This document shows positions 12,130-22,167 of a stretch of DNA of 64,000 bases, one piece after another. The notes beneath the pieces are model-generated. The model was not told where the DNA came from. It searched no databases and saw nothing but the letters and a program-made list of their open reading frames with translations. How positions within the stretch are numbered: the first letter of the stretch is position 1; every line of letters starts with the position of its first letter. The stretch comes from Pyrrhosoma nymphula (taxonomy: Eukaryota > Arthropoda > Insecta > Odonata > Coenagrionidae). The DNA is taken from contig OY754329.1 of assembly GCA_963573305.1 (NCBI GenBank), positions 131,923,422-131,987,421 on the forward strand, read 5' to 3'. The translations under genes were made by a program, and so were the position numbers.

Positions 12130-13245
12130 GCAGCAAAACTACCATAATCCTTCCACCAGCTGCATAACACTTTCTGTTCGCTCATAGCAGTTTTTAACAA
12201 AGCATGTGGCTTTCCTTTGAATTTTATTCATTTGGTAAATTAATTCTTTATGAGCAGGGCCCTGAGTGCTTGTGGCATATTCAAGATGTGGCCCAACTAA
12301 AGTTAAGTAGCATCTCTCTTTCACTTTTTCATTGGAGAACCTGCCTAAAAATTGCTTGATAAATCGTAGTTTCTTTAACACTTTCCACTCTGCAGGTCGT
12401 ATATGCTCCTTAATCTATTCTACTGTGCTTTTTAGTAACATTTAAATGTCTGGCGATGACTCTGTGGTAATAAGGAAAACACTACCAAGAAAGAGGTATA
12501 TGAATGGTGCTACCGGTGATTTGGGATCTCTTGAACAAAATGCAAATACACAGTAGCCTAGAAACGAGTGACTACTGAAAACATTGTCAGAAAATAGACA
12601 ACACTTGCGATACAATGTAAGAACGAGCGGTGCTCGAGCTTTTTGTACTCTGGAATATATGCCTTCCTGAGCACTGCTCGGGCATAGAGTGGAAAGTGCT
12701 GATTGATTGTAAGGGTGGGCAAGGGTCTTCTAGAGCACTCAGACCTCTTGGTCCATTGTGCCATCCCACATTTAACCAGCCTGCCACTTGCAAACAGGGG
12801 ACAAGAGCACCACGGTAGAGGTATGAAGGAGGGGCCACCCCCAACCTTCCCGGTCTGGGTCTGCCCTCCAGCCTCCCGGTATAGTTCTGGAGGGAGTGCC
12901 ACCTCTCCATCCAGCCCGGTAAAGGTATAGAGGAGGGCCACCCATCCAACCCTCGCCCGGGCCCAACGTTGCTTCACTTCGGTAATCTGATGGGAACCTT
13001 TGTTTCAACGTGGCTAGGCCCTTGCCATTGCGGAAAGTGTTTATGCAGTGTCAAAAATATTTCATGCATTTTCCCCACGCTAGGTCCGAAGCTAAAGGGT
13101 GATTCCCAGATATTTAACTTCATCTGAATCCCTTATATTTAACCCTACCGCTTTATAGTAATTGCATTGGTGTGATTTTTTTTGTAAGAAGTGTACTGCA
13201 GTGCATTCACTTAGGTTAACTTCGATTATGCATTCCCATAAATAT
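12130..13245 (-). mobile_element. CR1/Jockey-like LINE relic split by about 0.63 kb
   Basis: Minus-strand 12381-12139 encodes MLKKLRFIKQFLGRFSNEKV, then a GPHLEYATS-like stretch and MNKIQRKATCFVKN. This matches the C-terminal region of the reverse transcriptase ORF at 60180-61481. A second matching block, around CCCCACGCTAGGTCCGAAGC at 13070-13240, corresponds to the next upstream part of that LINE (CCCCACGATAGGTCCGAAGT, about 60670). Roughly 12405-13035 is foreign to the LINE. That insert contains several diverged units of a GGTAKAGGTATGRAGGAGGG / CCACCC motif between about 12810 and 12960. Only a fragment is left and no function is possible. Confidence 0.65.
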
Positions 13246-13633
13246 GCCTTTATTTGTTAAGGGGAGAAAGAAACGGGTGAGTTGTTGTTTTACTGACACC
13301 ATTTATCCCTCCCCCATTACTCTGCTCCACTTTTGTGATTTACCTTGGAAATCCAAGAACAATGATTTAAATATTAACACCACAGTTGGTCAATTCAGAG
13401 TGAGCTATAATTACATACTGTCAAGTATTTCATTTAAGATAGAAAGGTACCAAAAATTTAGGTGGTTTACCATAAAATGACTTATATGTCATTTTGTGCA
13501 TATTCTGACAACTTGTAGAAGAATTTTTCCCCTAATTGAAGTGAACAAAAAAATCCTAACTTTCCACACTACATATTTTATTCTGAAATTGAAATTGCTG
13601 TATATCTTCGAGCAGGCCCGGACTGCCCGGGGC

Positions 13634-14194
13634 TAGAGATGGGAAAATTGACATAATTTTCATCTGAGGTTAATTACCACGGTAAATTACGGTAATTTTC
13701 AAAAATTACCATAATTTTCCAGTATTTTTTAGTTTTAAGCATTTTAAAGCAAACGTATGGTTAAATAAGAAAGCCAATAGCAATAGGAAGGGAATATTGA
13801 TGTTTAAACCATACCTAATACAACATAAATCTATTTGAAAGTTTTAAAATTGTAAAAAGAACTTCGGCAGCAATACTCAATCTGGCTTTCTTTTGTTAAA
13901 GTATGAGAAATTTTCAACAAGAATATTCTAATACATTACTCTATAATGTTATGATTTAAGTAAATTATTCCAAAAAATGAGTCTGACATGCCTCAATTTA
14001 TTATTAAACATGTAGGAAATGTGAACTTGGCTTAAAAGAACATGTTGGAAATTTATCTGTATGAAAAATTATCTCAAACATAGGTGAATTTTCTGGAAAA
14101 TTACGGTAATTTTCAAAGGACAGGGAAAATTACGAAAAATACTCTGGTAATTTTCAAAAATTACCGAGGTAATTTTCAAAGTGGCTCATCTCTA
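13634..14194. mobile_element. hAT-type MITE, 561 bp, perfect 8-bp target duplication
   Basis: Flanked by exact CCCGGGGC on the left (13626-13633) and right (14195-14202). The ends are TAGAGATGGG and, inverted, CTCATCTCTA. Inside both ends the motif GGTAATTTTCAAAAATTACC (or part of it) recurs several times, giving subterminal inverted and tandem structure. No transposase is encoded. An 8-bp duplication with TAGAGATG ends fits the hAT superfamily. Confidence 0.85.
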
Positions 14195-14202
14195 CCCGGG
14201 GC

Positions 14203-15700
14203 GCTACAATGGTAGGGGTGCCATGATTGTGTAAACATATTTTTTTACTACAATGTTTAACAGGTGAATAGGTTTGATAAGCATGGGGTGGAGGTGCCGG
14301 AATACTCTCTCGCCTGGTGAAAATTTTGTCACAGCCCTGTCTTCGAGTATAAGTCAAAGTCTTCTTTTTGGGCCAAAAATATCGACTAAAATCCATGACT
14401 CCAATATTAGTCGAAGTGAAAATATTGCTGAATCTCCTTCATTTGTGTTGGTTATGTGATAAATGCACACATACAAATGGCTTTGTGGAATGCATTATTA
14501 TCGAAGCGCAGAAGTTCAGTGTAGAATTCTCCCCACTTAGTACAGTACAAAGCGTATTTGGCAGAGTTAGGTCAGAATTCCTAACCAAAATCTAATGCAT
14601 TCATCGGCTATTATTCACTGTGGCTGATGAGGAATGGAGATACACATGAATATTGACCCTGAAAAAGCTACCTTATTTACTGACTAAACTAAGTCAAAGG
14701 TCAGTTTTCATTGACCAAAAAAAGGAAGAAATTTCTTGACTTATACTTGAGTATAAGTGGTACATGATTTTAAATGTGGCAATGGTTTAAATATGAGGGA
14801 AAATTGTACCAATTTTTCCATCATATTCATATGTCGTTTATGAATGCTGTGCTCTTTGTCTGATATATTTTGTAAAACTCAGTTTTTGATCTTAAATATA
14901 AAGAAACACATTATATACTGACACAGGTACGGAAATGAGGTTAGTTGTGGCAATAAGATAATACAGTCAAGAATATACAAAAACATTATCAGGCAGAACA
15001 AGTTTTTCCTTAACCTAAATTAGCCACATATTTTCACTGAAAGAACATTGTGGAGAAAAGTATTTTTTTTTAGTTGAGAGGAGAGATCTGTTTGAGGAGT
15101 CCCTAAGTTTGCCTCTGGTCAGGGGCTCCATTGCAGCAACTGTTTCAAGGTTCAACTGTTTCATTACATCCCTGATTACAAGGAATGATCAAGACCTTAA
15201 AAGATTGGCAGTATTAGAGCACCTGATCTGGAAGACCAACAGACAATACTTCATACAAAACATTAAAAATGATGGAAAACATAGCCGTTCCCAAAATTAT
15301 TGTGAGGCAGGGGCAGCTTCAGACCAGAGATTTGGGGGGATTAAGTTCTGGAGGTATGGAACACTTCCCAAGAAAAAGGTAGTCTGGGGGTCTCATCCTA
15401 GGAAATCGTAACAAACAACGTGTAAAATTAAAAAATAAACTCTTATTTGGGTTAAGACATATGCCTACCATCGTACTTACAGCATAAAATAATTTTAGAT
15501 TTTAGTTTTACGTCTATGAAAAGATAAATAAAATACGTCAGGTTTTGGGGGGGGGGGGGGGGGCAATTCCCCTTGGAGCTGCTAATGATTTGAGGAGCCA
15601 CAGAACTTTACCTTCCCTATTTCATCTCTCAGATGAAAATCCATTATATTTTTCCTTAAGTTAAAACATAAGAAGTTCGATCATCTGAGCATGCTGTTAC
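14203..15700. other. Intergenic, includes a G-run at 15546
   Basis: No recognisable gene. A 100-codon open frame at 15109-15411 has no recognisable domain or gene context. A G homopolymer at about 15546-15563 and nearby sequence resemble MITE ends. Confidence 0.4.
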
Positions 15701-15759
15701 CTCTGTATGTCTCCGCATTTATGGAAACAAGTTCCTGATGCTTTCATAGCATATGTTGT

Positions 15760-15895
15760 AAGTGGTCTTTCTGGGTTCCCCACCGGATCAAACTCTGCAT
15801 TTCTGCCAAAATTTTTATGTCCATCATCAAAACGACTCATACATAAAAACGTCAGGTCGTGTTCAACCTGGTGGAGAACCAAAACCGATTTCACT
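15760..15895. repeat. Decayed inverted Penelope-type tails
   Basis: GGGTTCCCCACCGGATCAAA at about 15774 is the inverse of the tail block seen elsewhere as CCTGGTGGAAACCC. The opposite arm ends with AACCTGGTGGAGAACCAAAA at about 15868. CATCATCAAAACG lies between, in the position of the TGATGATG-like core. Diverged, so moderate confidence. Confidence 0.45.
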
Positions 15896-16375
15896 AAGCT
15901 TTGGACCGTTTATGACTGATAGTTGAGATTTTAAGGGCTTACAGCAGCACTCCAATGGATAATAATTACAACTACATACTTATCATGAAAAAACTGTACT
16001 ACCAAGAATTCAAAAATGACTGTCACAATTAAATGCTCACTCTTTACTGCAAGAACATAACACTGTTGAGTCAAAAATTATGAACACAAACACTTATATA
16101 ATGCTGCACATGTAAAAAAAAACATGCTGCACATGTAAAAATTAAGTTCATAAGTAAGTAGTCTATAAGATGGTTTCACAGAATGTTTCCATTGATAATG
16201 CTACTCTGAAGAACAATGCTCACACAATCAACCAATTGTATAAAATATTTGAAGATATCTATAGGTTATGAAACCAGCACTCTTCATTATGCAGAGCCAA
16301 AACTGACGATGGAGCAGGGCACAACTTTACCTTTTGGCACTTTCATTCTAATGATCAAAATTGTGAGTAGATGGC

Positions 16376-16535
16376 AGAGATATTCAATATTTCCTTGGCA
16401 CAGCAAGAATTGAAGCTTGAGTACACTTCACAACATCAAGTTTCAAGGAATGAAAAGAGATATTCAATATTTCCTTGGCACAGCAAGAATTGAAGCTTGA
16501 GTACACTTCACAACATCAAGTTTCAAGGAATGAAA
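16376..16535. repeat. Perfect-looking 80-bp tandem duplication
   Basis: AGAGATATTCAATATTTCCT at 16376 recurs at 16456. Each 80-bp unit ends GTTTCAAGGAATGAAA. The two copies look identical, so the duplication is recent. It begins about 60 bp past the YEATS4 stop codon and therefore probably lies in that gene's 3' UTR. Confidence 0.9.
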
Positions 16536-16593
16536 CAAAATTATTCTTACTCCCAATGAATCCAATTGTCACATTAGATTCCAAAATGTTTTG

Positions 16594-19500
16594 TCACTGA
16601 GATGGTCCATTATTAGTCACAACTGGAGTTGTCAATTGCACTTTCCCAATTTCACTTTTGAATTTAGCTATTGTTTCTTTGGCCAACTTCAACCTCTCCT
16701 TTAAGTCCCCAATTTCAAACCTTATTTTGTTTTTTGCATTCAAAATAGTTTGAAGGGTCTTCTCCTTTTTTTCATCAACTGAAAAAAATTATACCAAGAT
16801 ATGATTTGGAGAGAAATATCTATTATCTCTTTCAGAAAACAAACAGGATATGCATTAATATCTAAGTTTTATTTTATTACATTACTTGGTATATCATCTA
16901 AAATTGCTCATAGTAATAAAAATATGGGCTTACAGTCTGTTTCATGCTTCCAAGGGCCAAAAGTTAGCTGGCGAGTAGTTGACAGATAATGCTGCATTTG
17001 CGCTGTAGGATCTTGGAAGACTATCTCTTCATAAAATTCTGACACAAGGGTCTTCTTTCCAAGCATCACATCTGGCCCAGTTTGAAATAGTTTTAGCATG
17101 TGATACAAAGTTACCTGCAAATGATAACATTACTATAAGAAGTGTAAATTCTATTAACTACAAAGCAACTTCTAATCTTCCAAAAGTGCTTATTGCCATC
17201 ATTATTTATGCAACATCTAAGTAGGTACAATAAAAATTCTTCTTCGGGATTCTAAGTTTGGCAATGTCCACACATCTATGACTTTCACTCGGAGAAATAA
17301 TTTCTAAAATCATTGTTTCCCTTACAAAAAGAGACATGTTTTCACTTTGGGGCACTGCACGTACAGAAAATTACTTTTGGCCCCAGGGGTCATTGCTCAA
17401 AGCTTAATAGACAATGAGGTGAAAAATCTTTCACAGAATTAATTATGCATATAATTTCCATGAGCAATTGGAAATGCCCAGGTCCTCCTTTTTTTTAGAA
17501 AGAACAAAATCTGTGTCACACTGCCCACAAATTTAGACAACTCCACTCCACTTGATAATAGTATATGAAACTCCATTCTGCTTGATAATATATATGTATG
17601 TATGTATTGCTCATTAAACAAAGAAGAGACTAGAGACGATGAAATAACTATCAATAATAACAGGGATGACCAAAACAAAGTGTTTTCAAAACATACGAAC
17701 TCAAAACCAAAAAGCCTAATTCAAATCCATAAGGGAATGCTAACCCTAGATATCTAACATCTTGAAGACATATCGTGACTTAGCAATGGTAGATTAACTT
17801 TGGAAAGGATTGGGGAACATGGGGTTATAATGTTAATGGAAAAACAGGAAAGAACAAATTTATTAACATGCAGTTTAAGTTATGATAGCATTAAAATCAT
17901 AGGCAGCTTTCATTTACAATACTTTGAGTAGATAATATCTAAATAATCTTAGCTCAGCTAGGTTCATAAAAAAGTGAATGAAGAGTTTACGCTAGAAAAG
18001 GCTCCAGCAGAGCAGCTTGAAAACAGATTGAGGCTCTCTTCAGGAAAGGTTAATGATTGTTTTTCAATTGCTTCCATCAAAAAAAGAGAGGCAAAATCTT
18101 TTGAGGTAAATAGTGAATACTTATTTAAATCATAAATGTCAATATAATATTTCTTTTATAGCCTATTTCCTATACTTTGTAGCAACACGGTGATCCTCCA
18201 CAGGGTAGCAGAAGGTGCTTGGACAACAACCATAAAAAGGGACAAGGTGGGATGGAGGGATAAACAATCGCAGAGTGAGACAATATGCAGAACATGCTGA
18301 ATATCTACCAAGATCAGTATGCGTGGTTAAGTCACATTCTCCATGAGGTGACCTAGGCTTGGTTGAAAATGATGATTCTAGATCTGGCAGATTGAGATTA
18401 AGCTCCCTTCACTATGGTGGTTCCCTGTGCCATGGTGACCCTGTCTGCAGAGTGGAGGGTAAGAAGACGAACAGAGGAACTCTGGATACCAGGCAACCAA
18501 AGATATTTGCTTCATCCATACCTATCCCTGCAGAGCTATGACTGGGTGCATCCCTAGCTACTACCTAGTGGAACCAATCATGGAACCAAAGAACAAAAAC
18601 AATCCAAAGCGAGTCCAAATGTACCCTCTTGCACATGATTTCTACAGTTAGACATATACCCTTGAGGAAAGGTTACTCCTTGAGAGGGTACCCCGACAGA
18701 AGATCACGACGACATCAGATCACGCGACAACAGATAACGAAGAACAGATCACAACGACAACAGATCAGGATATTCAAAAAACGCTGTATTTAAATAAGTG
18801 AAAGATAGAATAAACCTAATGACACGGGTTTCACTTCATCAGATATATTTCACAGTTATAATTCCTAATAGCATGATACAAATCACACTTATCATTTAGG
18901 GTTATTTGGTTGGGCAACTCGCCGTAGTTTTACGCAATCACCATTGGGGTGGGTTGGGTAATGACCAACGGGGCGGCCCCCTCCGTTGGTTGGTTCAAAA
19001 GGGTACTCGTGAAAAAAGAAACGTAAATATCCGCCAAATAACCTCCTCTCCAGGTAGCCTTGAAGGTTACCCGTGCCTCCAGTCTCAAGGAGTTTGTGCG
19101 TTTCCCCGCTTGGTGGCCCTGTCATCAGGTATGCCAGTAATGTTATCTCTCTCTACATTCGGAACGACTCCGCAGCGCCCCCTCCCAATTACACATCTGT
19201 GGCAAAATATCCTCAAAACATTGAAGGAAAATATATTACAAAGTAATTTTCCCATTTTAATCGTGATTGTGTCGCGTGATCTGTTGTCCTTGTGATCTGT
19301 TGTCGTCGTGATCTATTGTCTTCGTGATCTGTTGTTGGGTGATCTAATGTCATGAATCCCTTGAGAGCACTCCTAGAAGGAGCCACCCCTAACCGAGTCT
19401 CTGGAAAACCCCAACAGGATCATCTAATGTACAATGCCATCCCTTGAAAGGCAAGGATAGTGATAGAACAGACTCCTCAGAGTCTACCATAAAGGAAGCA

Positions 19501-21658
19501 TCTGGTGGAAATTTGCCCTCAATGGGGACAAATCTGATTCTGGCTCTCCTGCAGAACCCAAAGATAATGCGGATTTACCCATTGGAGACAACCTGGTATT
19601 TGACCGGGCTATTGGTCCTCATAGGTGCAAACTGATAAGGTGGATGTTACAATGGACCAACAGACCTTAGTGCCAAAGTACTGTGACCAGAGAACTCTAG
19701 AAAAACTCTAATCAATCAATGAAGAGTGTAGAAAAGAAAATTGGGAGAAAGGGCAAAAAGAGACATGATTTGACAAAAAGGTGCTTTGCTGAATGATATA
19801 AGATTTTCCTGGTGAACCTGATATATAAATGTTTCACGGGTATTCCACCAGGTTGTAGGCTTCATATCTGCCAAGGTTTCAACGAATGACTGGTTCGTCA
19901 TCATTAGGGCTTCTGAATTCAGCCAATAATAGCCAATTTTGACTTGTGTAGCATTCAGAAGCCCTGAAGGTAACAAACAAGTCGTTCACCGAAATGTTGC
20001 CAGGTATGAAGCCTATTGGAATACCTGTGAAACATTGAATAGGTGTTTTGCTGTTTTTGTTGCAATCAGTAATGATTTATGTGAAGAGAGAATAAATTTG
20101 TGAATGCAATGAAATAATCAATGAACCTATCTGTTCAACAGCAAATTTATTTTATTTTGAAGCTATTTTCTGTTCCACAGATTGAGTATGAGAGTAAAAT
20201 AGTATTTGCAGAGTCAACCTGAAACTCCTGACTATAATGAATTATTCTATTAGATGTAGCCTCGTACATACGTAACATTAGTCTTTATCGGCTCCCAACC
20301 TGATTCTTCTAATCCCACTGTCACACTTTTTTCTTCAATAGTACTTTCTAGCAAGGCACTTGTCTATATCCTTTTTATTTCATTGGGCTCTTTGGTTAGA
20401 TGTGCCTGTCCTGGGTTCCAGATGCACGCGGCGAAATCAAGATGTAGCCTAACAAGAACGATATAAAATCAATCTTTTGCTTTTTCATCAAGGTTCTTCT
20501 ATTTATCTGCTTGATGAGTCCCAATCTCTTAGTTAGATGCAGTACTACAAATGATTCAAATGTGTTTTCCAACAGGTATAGTATCAATAAAAACACAAAT
20601 AAGCATTTAAAAATGCTAAGAAAAGAAGACGAATGAAAATCCAGCCAGAGATTCATAGGAAAAATAAAAACCGGATACCTGCAGACATAAATATAATTTG
20701 TAACAAAGGTCCAGGACATAAGATTTATAAGATTTCTATGTTATGTATTTGGTTAGGTTTAAGTTCGAAATTTCTAAAATGCTTGGTTAGGCGATGATAA
20801 AGAAATTTGACTTAGATTTCAATGATAAAATCATCAACATAGCAAACTTATATTTTAACTCGCTACTGTATAATTACTTCAACCACATTCCATCAGCTGG
20901 AACCAAAAGCAAGAAAAATTTCATAATTATGGAATAAAATTTAACTAAATAAAGCATATTTTGAAAAACATATTAATAAACGGAAACATATTGTTTACTC
21001 CATGGTGGTATATACTTTTTAAAACATGCTTTATCCAAGAGAATCTCAAAGCTTTTTGTTTCAAGGCTACAAGTCATTGTTTAAGTGGGAAAGAAATTTT
21101 AATGTGTAACTAGATTTAAATGTTGCTTATGACATATGAGCAAAAATGCTTCTTTGAATTTCCCAAGTCAGTTGTGAATACACCACCTTAGCTTAAATGT
21201 ACTTGTAGCTTCGAAGAAAAAGGCTACACTTGAATTTTCCAAACTGTCTGCTACTTACGGGGCGCTCATTTGGATCCAGAAAATATATTTTAATGACAAT
21301 TTCAAATTCTCCCCACCCTGTCTCCGTGACTTCATACGGCGGTTTGGACACTACTCGATTAGGATTAGCATAGCTGTCGTGCAATTTGAAATGAACTTTT
21401 TTCACATAAGATGACATATCTTCATTGCGGTAGGGTTTTACGTAAACCGTCCATTGATGTGTGTGTCCATCCTCTTCGCGCTTCCTGCCAAAATACCTTG
21501 CGATGTTTCCATACACGATTGGTTTCACCAGAGTAACGCCCTGAAAGAATACCTCATCACATTATCTTTCTTTGACATTGAAGTTACAATAACTCTCATG
21601 GAGTACTTACTTTAACTCTGCCACCAGTATCAGCCCCATAATCGACTTGCGCTGACAT
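16594..21658 (-). CDS. YEATS4: YEATS domain-containing protein 4 (GAS41)
   Basis: Complete four-exon gene encoding 231 aa; human GAS41 has 227. Exons: 21658-21611, 21540-21259, 17114-16934 and 16778-16594, all with GT-AG boundaries and consistent phases (0, 0, 1). The start [20 protein letters not shown] opens directly on the YEATS fold. Residues forming the acyl-lysine pocket in GAS41 are all present one position earlier than in human: His42, His70, Ser72, Tyr73 and Trp92 (human His43, His71, Ser73, Tyr74, Trp93), within [13 protein letters not shown] and [10 protein letters not shown]. Exon 4 encodes the charged C-terminal coiled coil ([20 protein letters not shown]). GAS41 is known as a shared subunit of the TIP60/p400 and SRCAP remodelling complexes and links H3 acylation to H2A.Z deposition. 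It is transcribed away from TMEM201 from a shared promoter. Intron 2 (4.1 kb) carries transposons. Confidence 0.97.
18687..19358. mobile_element. Non-autonomous Mutator/foldback-like element with GATCAC repeats
   Basis: Both ends consist of several 16-18 bp units of the form GATCACGACGACAACA, oriented inward at the left (about 18700-18775) and inverted at the right (about 19270-19345). Identical 9-mers CCTTGAGAG flank it at 18678-18686 and 19359-19367, which fits a 9-bp target duplication. The interior holds a 60-bp block (CAATCACCATTGGGGTGGGT at 18937) shared with 25018 and related to LINE 3' ends. No transposase. It sits in YEATS4 intron 2. Confidence 0.7.
19828..20037. repeat. Inverted Penelope-type tails in YEATS4 intron 2
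   Basis: The left arm (AATGTTTCACGGGTATTCCA at 19828 to AGGGCTTCTGAA near 19918) is the inverse of the right arm (TTCAGAAGCCCTGAAGG at about 19951 to GGAATACCTGTGAAACATT at 20037). The spacer is about 30 bp. Read outward from the centre, the left arm has TGATGACGAA, a loop, TTCGTTGAAACC, then CCTGGTGGAATACCCGTG, which is the same order of motifs as the 4871-5090 palindrome. It lacks coding sequence. Confidence 0.65.
20240..20560 (-). mobile_element. Possible heavily decayed LINE relic
   Basis: On the plus strand AATCAAGATGTAGCCTAACA, then CTTTTTCATC, TCTGCTTGATGAGTCC, echoes the LINE 3' ORF at 60535-60625 (TTCAAGGTGTGGCCGGACGA, CTTTTTCATC, CGCTTGACGAATCC) in the same order. No frame remains open. 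Confidence 0.4.
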
Positions 21659-22167
21659 CGTTCAAAGTTTAAGAGCTCAAGCCAGGATTTTTGTCGGTTG
21701 AAGAAGGAGCTTATATTATTTCACCTCCTCTTTTGTACTCGCAGCTAATTTCCAAGTTCGTCATTGGATAAAATTGAATCCATTTTCATTACAGGTGATG
21801 GTGATCATAAAACTAAGCATGAAATCATGAATATTTCTAGAATTCTAAACTTCTGGTTTGAAATCACAGATATTAGAATTTTCGGTTACACGGATATTAG
21901 AATTTTCTATACTCCTTGAAGGAGTCGTAGGAATTATTCAAAACAAACTCATTCGGATTGCGTTGCTCAATTGTTCGGCGAATTCGGCGAATCAATTTTT
22001 ACGCAAGATGGTGTTAGTGCGTTTGTGAAGAATATTCAAAGCTACACGTGCAAAATGCGAGGGAAAAGTTTTATTTGCCTGAATTTCATTTGTGTAACTG
22101 CAACATCCGATTTGTAAATTTATTGAGAAGAATTTCATTCAGTTTTATGTTTGAAATGCTGTCTTTA
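21659..22167. promoter_or_regulatory. Shared divergent promoter of YEATS4 and TMEM201
   Basis: Only 509 bp separate the two start codons, so both 5' UTRs and both core promoters must lie here. No TATA box is convincing. A 24-25 bp direct repeat built on GGATATTAGAATTTTC / AGATATTAGAATTTTC occurs at about 21868 and 21893. There is no transposon in the interval, although both genes carry many in their introns. Confidence 0.7.

Noticed and set aside
12558..13008. Overlapping ORFs up to 139 codons on both strands
   Set aside because: They come from GC-rich imperfect tandem repeats inserted in a LINE relic; no recognisable domain.
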